64,000 nt of DNA. It comes from Halichoerus grypus (lineage: Eukaryota > Chordata > Mammalia > Carnivora > Phocidae). The DNA is taken from positions 106,156,696-106,220,695 of the forward strand of contig NC_135720.1 of NCBI RefSeq assembly GCF_964656455.1, given 5' to 3'. Made by a program: the position numbers and the translations under genes. The notes under the pieces are model-generated. The model was given only the letters and a program-made list of their open reading frames with translations, did no database searches and was not told where the DNA came from. Within the stretch, counting starts at the first letter, position 1. Every line of letters starts with the position of its first letter. Shown here piece after piece: positions 1 through 10,699 of this stretch.

Positions 1-160
1 ACAAAATACCTGAATAGTAAACAGAAACTGCGCTGATATTTTTCCCTGACTTTAGTTTTATTCAGAAAAATCTGAAATCTTTTTTTAAATGAAATGGAAA
101 TGTATCTAAGTCATTTGTGTTCTTCCTCAGGGAAAGGGGATTTCTTCCAGAGAACATTTT

Positions 161-380
161 ATTTTTCTTTTCTTTTTCTTTTTATTTATTTTTAAAAAAG
201 ATTTTATTTATTTATTTGACAGAGAGATAGAAGAGCACAAGCAGAGGGAATGGCAGAGGGAGAGGGAGAAGCAGGCTCTGCACTGAGCAGGGAACCCAAT
301 GCGGGACTCGATCCCAGGACCCTGAGATCATGACCTGAGCCGAAGGCAGACGCTTAACCATCTGAGCCACCCAGGCGCCC
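161..380 (-). mobile_element. CAN-SINE (tRNA-Lys derived), antisense
   Basis: T-rich head, AGATTTTATTTATTT tail complement, then the complement of the tRNA-like head ending CAGGCGCCC. Flanked by the perfect target duplication CCAGAGAACATTTT (147-160 and 381-394). Confidence 0.93.
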
Positions 381-394
381 CCAGAGAACATTTT

Positions 395-1020
395 AAATGA
401 AGTAAAAGCAAAAACCCTACCAATGTGACTTTTTCTACTTTTGAAAACAACGGGTATTATTATACAGTACCAGTCACAGCAAAGAGTAAAAGGGACAGCT
501 GTTTGCCTTCCCATCCCACAGTCAAGAATTCACTAAAAAACAGTGTGGTAATAATTAAGCTATTAAAATAAAAACTAATGAATCTTTCTCTATATTTCCT
601 CAAATATAATAGGACACTATTGCTATCCATCAGTGTAGTTTGTATGTATTATTGTCCCCATGTATACGACTGCTTTTAAAAGATACTTTGAAGGGGCAGT
701 AGTTTTAAGCAAAAAATATTTATTAGTAATCTGGTTAAAGTTATTATGCAAACTCTTGACTCTCACTGCTCTCTCTCAATGAGTAACATTCAAAATATTT
801 TGGTTTTATGGTATGTTCCAAGAAAAACAAGCCCTATAAAAACAACTAACAATATTAACAAACAAAATTCCATTTTACGAAGTCAACGATGATACCAAGC
901 AAGAGATGTCCAGGGTCCCCTCTTGTAAAAGTGGACTCACAAGGAAGATGTGTGCACAAAAGCAATTATTTAAGGAGAAGAAAATGAGAGAAACATTTTT
1001 TAAGCTTAAAAATGATTTAA
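395..1020. other. AT-rich intronic sequence, no feature recognised
   Basis: No gene, RNA or clear repeat seen. Confidence 0.6.
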
Positions 1021-1125
1021 GGGGCGCTTGGCTGACTTAGTCAGTAGAGCGTGTGACTCTTGATCTCAGGATCCCGAGTTTAAGCTCCATGTTGGGTATG
1101 GAGCCTAATTTAAAAAAATAATTAA
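1021..1125 (+). mobile_element. Short tRNA-Lys-like SINE, old
   Basis: Diverged tRNA-Lys body with GACTCTTGATCTCAGG and a TTTAAAAAAATAA tail. It is the short SINE form without the TC-rich region. Confidence 0.8.
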
Positions 1126-1283
1126 AAAAACCCAAAATGAAGAAATATTTTTTAAAAATGATGTAAGAAAGAATATGAATATACATGTAGCATATTATTC
1201 CAAACAAGATTTCAGTTTCTACAAAAATTTTAAAGTTGAATTAATCTCATCTTTCTATATTCCATTTAAGAGACATAAACTTC

Positions 1284-1487
1284 AGGGTGCCTGGGTGGCT
1301 CAGTCGGTTAAACATCTGCCTTCGGCTCAGGTCATGATCCCAGGGTCCTGGAATCCAGCCCCGCGTCGGGCTCCCTGTTCAGCGGGGAGCCTGCTTCTCC
1401 CTCTCCCTCTGCCCCTGCTTATGTTCCCTCTCTCGCTGTCTCTCATCTCTCTGTCAAATAAATAAACAAAATCTTAAAAAAAGAGAG
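1284..1487 (+). mobile_element. CAN-SINE, full length
   Basis: Starts GGGTGCCTGGGTGGCTCAG, has a TC-rich region and an AATAAA/A-rich tail. Target duplication AGAGACATAAACTTC at 1269-1283 and 1488-1502. Confidence 0.95.
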
Positions 1488-1588
1488 AGAGACATAAACT
1501 TCTATCTGGTGTAAAATCTTTTGTAAACCCTAAGAAATGCCATGTGAAGAGAATTTATATTTTTACTTACTCCTATCAAAAGACCATA

Positions 1589-1788
1589 AGGAACAGAGTT
1601 TCAGTTGGAGAAGATGAGAAAGTTCTGGAGAAGGATGGTGGTGAAAGTTGCACAATATTGTGAATGTCTTAATGCCACAGAACTGTACTTAAAATGGCTA
1701 AAAGGGAAAACTTTGTTATGAAAAACATTTTTTAAATAAAAACAATAAAAAATAAAGCATATATGAATATTCTTACAAAAAAAAAAAA
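1589..1788 (+). mobile_element. 5'-truncated L1 3' end
   Basis: Matches the remembered L1 3' UTR pattern (ACTGTACTTAAAATGG, AATAAAA) with a poly(A) tail. Target duplication AAAAGACCATA at 1578-1588 and 1789-1799. Confidence 0.85.
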
Positions 1789-1799
1789 AAAAGACCATA

Positions 1800-2318
1800 A
1801 CTAGTTGTAGATCCATGATCAAAAAACCCTTTTATTTCCGGAAAAGCATTCTCCAAGCTGACAATTTTAGGACAGATGCTCACTGAAGTGAGATGAAGGA
1901 CCCGTGGCTCATCAGTTAAAATTAACCCCAGTAAGCAAAAGGATGAGAGAAGTTGAGGCAGTTTACCCCACAACTCCTGACAGGCACCAGATGTGGCTGT
2001 GGGAAGAAATCTCCCAAAGGAAGGAGGAGGGTTCTTGACCCTTTGTGTGCCTTTGGCTGTCTGTGAAGCCTATGGGTCCCTTTGCAGAGTAATATTTCAA
2101 GGTCCATAATATATGTAGGATTTTTAAAAATATATTTATTAAAAAATAAAAAATACATTTATAGAACGTATTTAAAAATTGTGATAGGGTTGTATATGTG
2201 ATTCTTCGTCAATGTGTTCATATACAAGATTTAGTGGTGAGTCTAGTAACTACTGTCATTTAGAAGACAGTAATCTTTCAGATATCTGCAAACGTAAGGG
2301 GATAAAAAAAATATTTCC
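1800..2318. other. Intronic sequence, no feature recognised
   Basis: Short ORFs on the minus strand here show no family resemblance. Confidence 0.5.
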
Positions 2319-2521
2319 GGGCGCCTGGGTGGCTCAGTTGGTTAAGCGACTGCCTTCGGCTCAGGTCATGATCCTGGAGTCTCCGGATCGAGTCCCGCAT
2401 CGGGCTCCCTGCTCAGCAGGGAGTCTGCTTCTCCCTCTGACCCTCCCCCCTCTCATGTGCTCTCTCTCGCTCTCTCATTCTCTCTCTAAAATAAATAAAT
2501 AAAATCTTTAAAAAAAAAAAA
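2319..2521 (+). mobile_element. CAN-SINE
   Basis: GGGCGCCTGGGTGGCTCAG head, TC-rich segment, AATAAATAAAATCTTT tail. Flanked by A-rich ATATTTC repeats. Confidence 0.94.
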
Positions 2522-2557
2522 AATATTTCTACTAGTAACAAATTCCCAGGCACTGTT

Positions 2558-2759
2558 TTGTTTTTTTTTTTAAGATTTTATTTATCTATTTGACAGAGAG
2601 AGACACAGCGAGAGAGGGAACACAAGCAGGGGGAGTGGGAGAGGGAGAAGCAGGCCTCCCGCGGAGCAGGGAGCCCGATGTGGGGCTCGATCCCAGGACC
2701 CTGAGATCATGACCTGAGCTGAAGGCAGATGCTTAACGACTGAGCCACCCAGGCGCCCC
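2558..2759 (-). mobile_element. CAN-SINE, antisense, young
   Basis: Close to the young GACACAGCGAGAGAGGGAAC subtype. Perfect target duplication TCCCAGGCACTGTT at 2544-2557 and 2760-2773. Confidence 0.96.
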
Positions 2760-2773
2760 TCCCAGGCACTGTT

Positions 2774-3660
2774 AATACCACTATGGTCTGTGGCCTTCAT
2801 TCACAGATTTAGGAAATGATAAATTTCACTGGAGTCTAAAGAAAATAACATGCAATTTTTTTCATATCCAAGTTCATGGTCTACCCTCCCCACAATTCTA
2901 TCCACAGATCTGTTAGGGGTCAGTCCATAGGGCCCTTGCACATTGCTAGGGCCCAGGGCCGTTGTTCAACATGAGAAGTGAATAAACTCAATCCAATAAC
3001 AAACAATGGGATTCTAAACATCTGAATATAATCCACAAGCTATTTTTATACTTGCTAAGCACAGACTGGTTATTTCTAAACACTGTTTGGTGTAATTTTT
3101 GTAAAGCAAAGATGCTGAAGGTGCTGCCAGATACACAGGATGGTAGCAGTAAGCTGTTGATTCAACAGTGCAGAAAGGACACTCTTCAGTATCACCAAAG
3201 TTATCAAAAAACTCCTGGGTAAGAAAGATCAAGTAAAGCTAATATTTTGTATGCTCAGTGGAGAACAACAGAAATACATTTTACAACTTAAAAAGCCTAA
3301 AACTGCAGTGGAAAAGCTCATCAAATTCTCAGCCTTGGACCAGAGTGAGACACAAAGGCAAATTTCATCTGATAAATATGTAACAATCTTCTGGAAAGCT
3401 TAGTCAAAATTCACATCTTCATTCTCCCAAACATCCAAAGTGGAAGACAGGTACATAAATAAATCACATACTTTTCTAGTTTTTATATGAGTGCTTGGAA
3501 CTGAATGACATCTGAATTAACACCTTTTTCTATACTCACTTCTGGGCTATCCAGCTATAGATTACTGAACCCTTAAATAAGGGAATCAGGTAACTTATAG
3601 ACAGCCTTTAGTGGTCTAAGAATAAAAGACTAAATTTACTTTTAAGGACAACTCACTACG
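2774..3660. other. Intronic sequence, no feature recognised
   Basis: Unique-looking AT-rich sequence. No gene or clear repeat seen. Confidence 0.5.
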
Positions 3661-3662
<2 letters not shown>

Positions 3663-3693
<31 letters not shown>

Positions 3694-3750
3694 TTTAATA
3701 ATTGTCCTTAAATAATAAAATAATAATAATTTATTATTATTATTATTTAC
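3663..3750. repeat. (AAT)n ... (ATT)n inverted microsatellite
   Basis: A run of about 10 AAT units, a short spacer, more AAT and then ATT units. The two halves are complementary and could fold into an AT hairpin. Confidence 0.9.
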
Positions 3751-3770
3751 TTAAAACCACATCATTCTCA

Positions 3771-3960
3771 GGTGCCTGGGTGGCTCAGGCAGTTAAGCGT
3801 CTGCCTTCGGCTCGGGTCATGATCCCAGGGTCCTGGGATCGAGCCCCGCATCGGGCTCCCTGCTCAGCGGGAGCCTGTTTCTCTCTCTGCCTCTCTCCCT
3901 GCTTGTGTGCTCTCTCTCTGTCAAATATGAAATAAAATATTAAACAAAACAAAACAAAAC
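3771..3960 (+). mobile_element. CAN-SINE
   Basis: GGTGCCTGGGTGGCTCAG head and AAACAAAAC tail. Perfect 18 bp target duplication AAAACCACATCATTCTCA at 3753-3770 and 3961-3978. Confidence 0.96.
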
Positions 3961-4124
3961 AAAACCACATCATTCTCAAGGTGGCAGTCACATGTGCAAG
4001 AACTGAATGTTAGGAGAAACTGTCTAATGATTTAGAACCCAGTTCCATCTTCTGAGATATCTGTGCCTACAACACAACCCTTTTCCTCAGGAAAGAGATA
4101 AAAACTTTTCATTTAGGTTGACCA

Positions 4125-5030
4125 TATCTTATATCACTTCTGGGTCATTTAAAATAGGACAGGCCCATCCAAATAGACATTTTTCCAAAGAAAACATACA
4201 GCTTGCCAACAGACACATGAAAAGATCCTCAACATCACTGATCATCAGGCAAATGCAAATCATAATCACAATGAGGTATCACTTCGAACCAGCCAGAATG
4301 GCTAGTATAAAAACAGACAAGAAATAACAAGTGTTGGCAAGGTGGGGAAAAGGGAACTCTCACGAACTGTTTGTAGGAATGTGAACTGGTACAACCACTA
4401 CAGAAAACAGTACAGAGGTTCCTCAAAAAAGTAAAAATAGAAATACCATACAACCCACTACCCAAAGAAAATGAGAACACACCTATGTTTATTGCAGCAT
4501 TATCTGCAATAACCAAGATACGGAAGCAATCTAAATGCTCACTGATAGATGAATGACGATGTGATATATAAACACACACACACGTGCGCACACGTGCACA
4601 CTTGACAATATTACTGAGATCTTGCCATTTGTGACAACAACATGGATGAACCTAGAAGGTAGTATGCTAAGTAACGTCAGACAAAGAAAAATACCATATG
4701 ATTTCACTTATATGTGGAATCTAAAAAAGCAAACGAATAAACAAAAAACCAGCAACAGACCCATAAATACGGAGAACAAACTGGTGGGTGCCAGAGGGGC
4801 GTGAGTGGGGGGGATGGGCAAGATGGGTGAAGGGAAGTGGGAGATACAGGAATAAGTCTCGGGAGTAAAAGGTACAGCATCAGGAATACAGTCAGTGGGA
4901 TTGTAATAGTGTTGGCTGGTGATGAATGGTAGCTACGCTTGTGATGAACACAGCATAATGAATAGAGTTGTTGAATCACTGTGTTGTACACCTGAAACTA
5001 ATGCAACACTGTCAGTTATACTTTAGTAAA
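4125..5030 (+). mobile_element. L1 LINE 3' part (ORF2 end and 3' UTR)
   Basis: Recognisable L1 ORF2 C-terminal DNA (CAAATAGACATTTTTCC, AATGAGGTATCAC) through to the carnivore L1 3' UTR (TTGTACACCTGAAACTAATG), with stops and frameshifts. A dead copy. Confidence 0.92.
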
Positions 5031-5246
5031 AAAAGATAGGACAGAACCACAGCTCCATTCTTGCCATTATTCAGGACATTCTTTTGGACAAATTAGAATA
5101 ATTTTTTCTTGCTTCATTATGTCTTCACAGTCTTGCCTAAAGAACACCCTATTTCCCTCTCTAAATATTTAAGTTCTTAGATTTTGCCTCACTGAGTAAA
5201 ATTATTTCTCTAGGAAGGTTTGTCATTATTCAATTTTTTTTAAACT

Positions 5247-5443
5247 TTTTTTTTTTTTAAAGATTTTATTTATTTGAGAGAGAGAATGAGAGAGAGAGAG
5301 AGAGCATGGGAAGGGGGAGGGTCAGAGGGAGAAGCAGACTCCCTGCCGAGCAGGGAGCCCGATGTGGGACTCGATCCCGGGACTCCAGGATCATGACCTG
5401 AGCCGAAGGCAGTGGCTTAACCAACTGAGCCACCCAGGCGCCC
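5247..5443 (-). mobile_element. CAN-SINE, antisense
   Basis: GAGAGAGAATGAGAGAG subtype ending CACCCAGGCGCCC. T/TTAAACTT flanks suggest an imperfect target duplication. Confidence 0.92.
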
Positions 5444-5855
5444 TTTTTCTTAAACTTCTAATAATAGCTTGCAACTTCTGTTAATGATTCTCTTAACATC
5501 CATATAATTTTTCTTTAAGAAAGCACATTAATACAGCATGATATATTAAGCAGTACCATTATAATTTATCATACTAATGATAATGAGGCCTGGATTCAAT
5601 GATTATTTATTTATTAGGTAAGCCTTGTCCTAGAAGGCTAAACAAATATAATAATATGTCCCAGCTCTCAAGTAGCTGATAATCTTATTAGAAAGGCAAG
5701 ACCTACATCTGAAATAACTTTCCAAACTACAGAAAGCATTAACAGTATGCATGAAAATAAACATATACTAGTATGGATATTTACAGTAATATTAAGCCCC
5801 TTTTACTATTAATTAATATCCCAAGGCACATGAGGTAATAAAAATTGTAATAGCA
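5444..5855. other. AT-rich intronic sequence, nothing recognised
   Basis: No gene or clear repeat seen. Confidence 0.5.
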
Positions 5856-6037
5856 GGGGCGCCTGGGTGGCTCAGTCAGTTCAATGTCTGCGTTTGGCTC
5901 AGGTCATGATCCCAGGGTCCCGGGATTGAGCCTCATGTCAGGCTCCTTGCTCAGCAGGGAGTCTGCTTCTCCCTCTGCTCCTCCCCCACTCGTGCTCTCT
6001 CTAGCTTGCTCACTCTCTCAAATAAACAAAATCTTTA
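5856..6037 (+). mobile_element. CAN-SINE inserted beside an old MIR
   Basis: GGGGCGCCTGGGTGGCTCAG head. Target duplication AAAAATTGTAATAGC on both sides (from 5840 and to 6053). Confidence 0.94.
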
Positions 6038-6049
6038 AAAAAATTGTAA

Positions 6050-6240
6050 TAGCTAACATTTACTCAGTGCCTTCCCTCTGCCAGGCACATCACACAGTTC
6101 TAACCCTTCCAACACAATCCTGGCAGGTATGCACTATTACCCCAATTTTTACAGAGAATGTAAGATGCTTGTCCAACATGGCAGAGTCTGTAAGTAGCAA
6201 GACAGAGGTCTGAACTCAAATCTCTAATTCCCAAGCTTGT
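6050..6240 (-). mobile_element. MIR SINE, antisense
   Basis: Pattern of inverted MIR (GCCAGGCACATCACACAGTT ... CCCCAATTTTTACAG). Ancient and diverged. Confidence 0.75.
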
Positions 6241-6794
6241 GCTGCTTCTCATCTCTGTGGGTGGAATCATGATTTTTGGAAGGTTTGATTTCTAGAAACG
6301 TTTCCCATGCCAAAAGATAGCAATTGAGAATCTTAAAACATTTTCTCCCACAGCAAAAAACCTCACTATCCCATCAATTAAAATTCTACAATTTTAAATC
6401 AACTAGTTATATGGTATTTTTGCTGAGAAAAGTGAAGCATATTATTTTAAACCGATCACTATAAAAAGGTATGCATGAGTAGGGAGAAATATATTGGCAC
6501 TGGCCTGTAGAAAGGAGCTTCGGGAACACGGGCTCAGAGTAGCATTTTACAGTCTTTTCCATGTAGGACTGCAGGTAAAGGAGTTCTTTAAACAAAAAAG
6601 GATGGCAGGGTTCCATAATGAAACTACTTTGGAAAATGCTACATATTATATATATTTCTTGGTAATTCATAATGCATATCAGACCTCTTGCTCTTTAAAA
6701 CTCAGTTTCATATGTTGACTTTGCCACAGAGCCCTCCTTTCTCCCCCAACTCCACCCCCAACACTTCTAAACTCCTAGGTCTACAGTAGCTCAG

Positions 6795-7140
6795 CTGTCC
6801 AACAGAAATGTGTCAGTGAGAGCCACATATCTGATTTAAAATTTCCTAGTAGCCAAAACTTTTTAAGTGTAATTAATTTTAATATATTTTATTTAGTCCA
6901 GAATATCCAAACAATATTTTGAACTAAATGGAAAATATTAATATAAATATATTAATTCAATATTTTAATATTTATTTAATCATTTCAACATGTAATTAGT
7001 ATAAACCTAATGAGATAGTTTACATCCTTTTTTTCACACAAAGTCTTTAAAATCTGGTGTGAGCTTTACACTTAGAGCATATCCCAGCTGGTGCTAGTCA
7101 CATTTCAAGTGCTAGTGGCCACGATATTGGATAGTCCAGG
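6795..7140. mobile_element. Old nonautonomous DNA transposon (hAT type)
   Basis: Resembles a common mammalian MER element running from CTGTCCAACAGAAATGTG to GCCACGATATTGGATAG, with roughly inverted ends. Family assignment is from memory. Confidence 0.6.
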
Positions 7141-7262
7141 CCTAGAGATGTTCACAGAATTTAGTGTCAGTACAACACTGGCTTAGGGTGTCACTTTCCT
7201 CTTGTTAGCTCTTATGGATAGCCACAAGGTAGAAATCTTTGAGAATTAAGAACAGCTAAAGT

Positions 7263-7468
7263 GGGGGCACCTGGGTGGCTCAGTCGTTAAGCGTCTGCCT
7301 TCGGCTCAGGTCATGATCCCAGGGTCCTGGGATCGAGCCCCGCATCGGGCTCCCTGCTCGGCGGGAAGCCTGCTTCTCCCTCTCCCACTCCCCCTGCTTG
7401 TGTTCCCTCTCTTGCTGTGTCTCTCTCTGTCAAATAAATAAATAAAATCTTTAAAAAAAAAAAAAAAA
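7263..7468 (+). mobile_element. CAN-SINE, young subtype
   Basis: Near-consensus young subtype (GCGGGAAGCCTGCTTCTCCC) with a long A tail. Duplication AAGAACAGCTAAAGTGG at 7248-7264 and 7469-7485; head bases GG overlap the duplication. Confidence 0.96.
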
Positions 7469-7489
7469 AAGAACAGCTAAAGTGGTATG

Positions 7490-7787
7490 AATAATATTTA
7501 CCCTAGTTATTTACATAGGGTTTCCCAGAGGTTTTGTCGTTTTTTTTACAGAAGGGAATGGAGGGAGGGGAGTTGCCATAACCCTTATTTTCACCAGAAT
7601 ATAACCCTGCCCGCCATACGTACATGTGCAGATTTAGTCTGAAATAAGAAAAAAGTTGATCATTAAATAGATAACCCTAGTCTAGTCACTGGACTGAAAT
7701 AATCCTAATCTAAGAAACAAAGTTAATGTTACATGCCTGTCACATATTTAAATACTTTAATATATGTTTCTAAAAATAAGTTATTTC
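7490..7787. other. Intronic sequence, nothing recognised
   Basis: No gene or clear repeat seen. Confidence 0.5.
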
Positions 7788-7880
7788 TGGCTCAATGGGT
7801 AGAGCATGTGACTCTTGATCTCTGGGGTTGTGAGTTTAAGCCCCACTTAGAGCTTACTAAAAAAATAAAGTAAAATAAAA
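7788..7880 (+). mobile_element. Short tRNA-Lys-like SINE, 5' truncated
   Basis: TGGCTCAATGGGTAGAGCATGTGACTCTTGATC body with AT-rich tail. AAAATAAGTTAT flanks on both sides. Confidence 0.85.
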
Positions 7881-8096
7881 ATAAGTTATCTCTTTCTGTT
7901 TGTGCAAAATGACCATAATTATTCCATGGGGGAAAAATCCAAAAATAAATTATTTGAAAATAAAAGCAAGCAAATGATTTGTTAAAAAGAAACTAAAGCT
8001 GATGCTGAGAGCTTCTGGATCAGTATCCTCACAGAAGCCTCACATCTGACTCATATCTCCATTTTTATAAACCAGGAACGAAGACTTCCTCTTAGC

Positions 8097-8236
8097 CAGT
8101 GGTTCTCAAGCACCTGGGGGCTTGTTAAAAACGCAAATTCTCAGGCCCATCCCAGACCTACTGGATTGGGAACTCAGGGAGTGTCAAACAAGCTGTCTGC
8201 GTAATTCTGATGTGTACTCAAGTTTGAGAACCACTA
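8097..8236. mobile_element. MER5A-like hAT nonautonomous transposon
   Basis: Inverted ends CAGTGGTTCTCAA and TTTGAGAACCACT enclose about 115 bp resembling MER5A (GGGGCTTGTTAAAA). Confidence 0.85.
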
Positions 8237-8334
8237 GATCAACACAGAACTAGTACTTAACCATCTCTTTAACTCTAAAAGCTGTCTATTTTTTTAGTTT
8301 TTTGGGTTTTTTTCTGATGGAGGGTCTTGGGAAT

Positions 8335-8360
8335 ATGTGTGTGTGTGTGTGTGTGTGTGT
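8335..8360. repeat. (GT)13 microsatellite
   Basis: Uninterrupted GT dinucleotides. Confidence 0.97.
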
Positions 8361-8399
8361 AAAAAGTACACATAATATAAAATCTACCATCTTAACTAT

Positions 8400-8587
8400 T
8401 TTTTTAAAAGATTTTAATTTATTTGAGAGAGAGAGACGGAGCAAGCATGGGGTGGGGAGGGGCAGAGGGAGAGGGAGAAGCATACTCCCCGATGACCAGG
8501 GAGCCTGACGTGGGACTCAATCCCAGGACCCTGGGATCATGACCTGAACCGAAGGCAGACGCTTAACTAAGTCACCCAGGCGCCTGC
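8400..8587 (-). mobile_element. CAN-SINE, antisense
   Basis: Lies inside an older L1 fragment. Duplication CTTAACTATTTTT before and, near-identically, after the element. Confidence 0.92.
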
Positions 8588-8589
8588 AC

Positions 8590-8830
8590 CTTAACTATTT
8601 TTAAGTGTACAGTTCAGTGGTATTAAGTACATTCACATTGTTGTGCAACTGTCTCCACCATCCATCTCCAGAAGTCTTCATCTGGAAAATCTGAAACTCT
8701 ACACATTCAACACTAATTCTCCATTCCGCTCTTCCCCCGGCCCCTGGCAACCACCACTGTACTTTCTGTCTCTATGAATCTGACTCCTCTAGGTACCTCA
8801 TATAAATGGAATCTAGAAATAGAATCTAGT
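8590..8830 (-). mobile_element. L1 3' UTR fragment, antisense
   Basis: Inverted old L1 3' UTR pattern (AGTACATTCACATTGTTGTG, CCTCATATAAATGGAAT). Confidence 0.75.
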
Positions 8831-9078
8831 TTCACTCAATCCCTATGACCACAGAAAGTTTGGAAAGTACAGACGTGTAAAAAGAGGAAAATGAAGATCA
8901 CTTATGATTCCACTGCCTAGAGGTGACTGCTATGGACTGAACTGTGCCCCTCCCAAAGCTCATGTTTGAAACCCTATCCCCCAGTATGACTGGATTTGTA
9001 GACAGGGTCTTTAGGAGGTAATTGCGGTTAAATGAGGTCATAATGGCAGGGCCCTAATAGGATAAGGCTGGTGCTTTT

Positions 9079-9481
9079 TTTTTTTTTTTTTTTTAAGAGA
9101 GGGAGGGAGAGGGATGCCTGGGTGGCTCAGTTGGTTGAACGTCTGCCTTCGGCACAGGTCATGATCCCGGGGTCCTGGGATCGAGCCCCACATCGGGGCT
9201 CCCTGCTCAGCGGGGAGCCTGCTTCTCCATCTCCCTCTGCCTGCCGCTCCCCCTGCTTATGCTCCCTCTCTCTGTGTCAAATAAATAAAATCTTAAAAAA
9301 AAAAAGAGAGGGAGGGAGAGGAGGTCGCGGGGGAGGGGCTGAGGGAGAAAGAGAGAATCTTAAGCAGACTCCCTGCTGAGTGCGGAGCCCAACACGGGGC
9401 TCGATCCCAGGACCCTAAGACCATCACCTGAGCCGAAATCAAGAATCAGACGCTTAACTGACGGAGCCACCCAGGCGCCCC
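9079..9481 (-). mobile_element. Antisense CAN-SINE, itself interrupted by a sense SINE
   Basis: Duplication AAGGCTGGTGCTTTT at 9064-9078 and 9482-9496. Its own sequence is split by the inner SINE 9113-9303. Confidence 0.93.
9113..9303 (+). mobile_element. CAN-SINE nested in antisense SINE
   Basis: Inserted in the GA-rich part of the outer SINE with an 18 bp duplication AAGAGAGGGAGGGAGAGG at 9095-9112 and 9304-9321. Confidence 0.94.
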
Positions 9482-9880
9482 AAGGCTGGTGCTTTTATAA
9501 GAGGAAGAGACACCAGCACTCACATGAGGACACAGGGAGAAAACAGCTGTCTGCAAACGAGGAAGAAGGCCCTGCCCAGCAACCAAATTGGCTAGGACCT
9601 GGATCTTGGACTACCCAGCCTCTAGAACTGGGAGAACATAAATTTCGGTTATTTAAGCCACCCGTAAGTCTATGCTATTTTGTTATGGCATCCTGAGCTG
9701 ATACCATGGAACATGCTTTTTTAGTCTTTTTCTTTACTACATTTTTACATGTAAGGTATATTTTTATATGTAAATGAAATAAAAGCCCATATGCTTTTTT
9801 TCACTTTCTCAGCATTTTCTAAATCTGTGTTCTGCAGAATAGCATTCAGCAGGACCTTAACTTTTGGCAACTGGGTTTTA

Positions 9881-10084
9881 TTTTATTTTTTTTAAGATTT
9901 TATTTATTTATTTGACAGAGAGAGACACAGCGAGAGAGGGAACACAAGCAGGGGGAGTGGGAGAGGGAGAAGCAGGCTTCCCACGGAGCAGGGAGCCCAA
10001 TGTGGGGCTCGATCCCAGGACCCTGGGATCATGACCCAAGCCGAAGGCAGACGCTTAACGACTGAGCCACCCAGGCGCCCTGAA
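9881..10084 (-). mobile_element. CAN-SINE, antisense, young subtype
   Basis: GACACAGCGAGAGAGGGAAC subtype. Duplication AACTGGGTTTTA at 9869-9880 and 10085-10096. Confidence 0.95.
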
Positions 10085-10096
10085 AACTGGGTTTTA

Positions 10097-10431
10097 AAGT
10101 GACATCAGGTTTCTGCTGCTAAATTTCTCAGAGACTTTTCTGCACTAAACTGGGAATACCAAGATGGGAATCTGTTAGATTTGATCTCTAAGTGTTTCAG
10201 GTAAACTCTGCATTACATCCCCTGCTGTTCTGTTAAAAGTACACTACTGGACAACTAATAGGAATTTCAAGGAGGAATGCCCAGTCTTAGAAGGAAATAC
10301 TGGCTGACAGGAATAATTCACTTTAGACAAAAAGTCCATTTCATTTCCTAAAGGAACCATTCATTCACTGTTAGTAGACACGTGCAATGAAACACTGCTT
10401 TAATGTTACTTTTTATAGCAATAATAATTTT
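10097..10431. other. Intronic sequence, nothing recognised
   Basis: No gene or repeat recognised. Confidence 0.5.
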
Positions 10432-10665
10432 CAACAGCAGTGATAGCTGAGACCCACGTGGGTCAGGCACTATGTAAATCTTTATATGCATGATCTCACT
10501 TGACCCTTACAAACTGCCTCAGAATGGTAAATTCTCAATCCAGAGGGAGAAACTGGGCACATTCCCTCAGGGAGGTTATGTAATTTACTCAAAGACAGCA
10601 CAGAAATGAAAAGAGCAAGGGGTGGAACCCCGATCTGTCTGGTTCCAAAGCTATTATTAACTACA
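10432..10665 (-). mobile_element. MIR, antisense
   Basis: GGTCAGGCACTATGTAAATC ... GGAGAAACTGGGCAC pattern of inverted MIR. Confidence 0.75.
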
Positions 10666-10699
10666 GTGCTTCTTTCTAAGTTGCATCACTGCCCTGTTT

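Larger units (their letters stand above)
8930..9720 (+). mobile_element. MLT1-type (ERVL-MaLR) solo LTR, interrupted
   Basis: Old LTR running from TGCTATGGACTGAACTGTG to TATTTTGTTATGGCATCC. It is split by the nested SINE pair at 9079-9481. Noncoding. Confidence 0.8.

Noticed and set aside
1175..1465. Recurring ORFs of 60-110 codons with motifs like GAWVAQSVKRLPSAQVMIPGS on both strands across the window
   Set aside because: They are translations of CAN-SINE copies, not a protein family. Each coincides with a SINE and ends in its tail.
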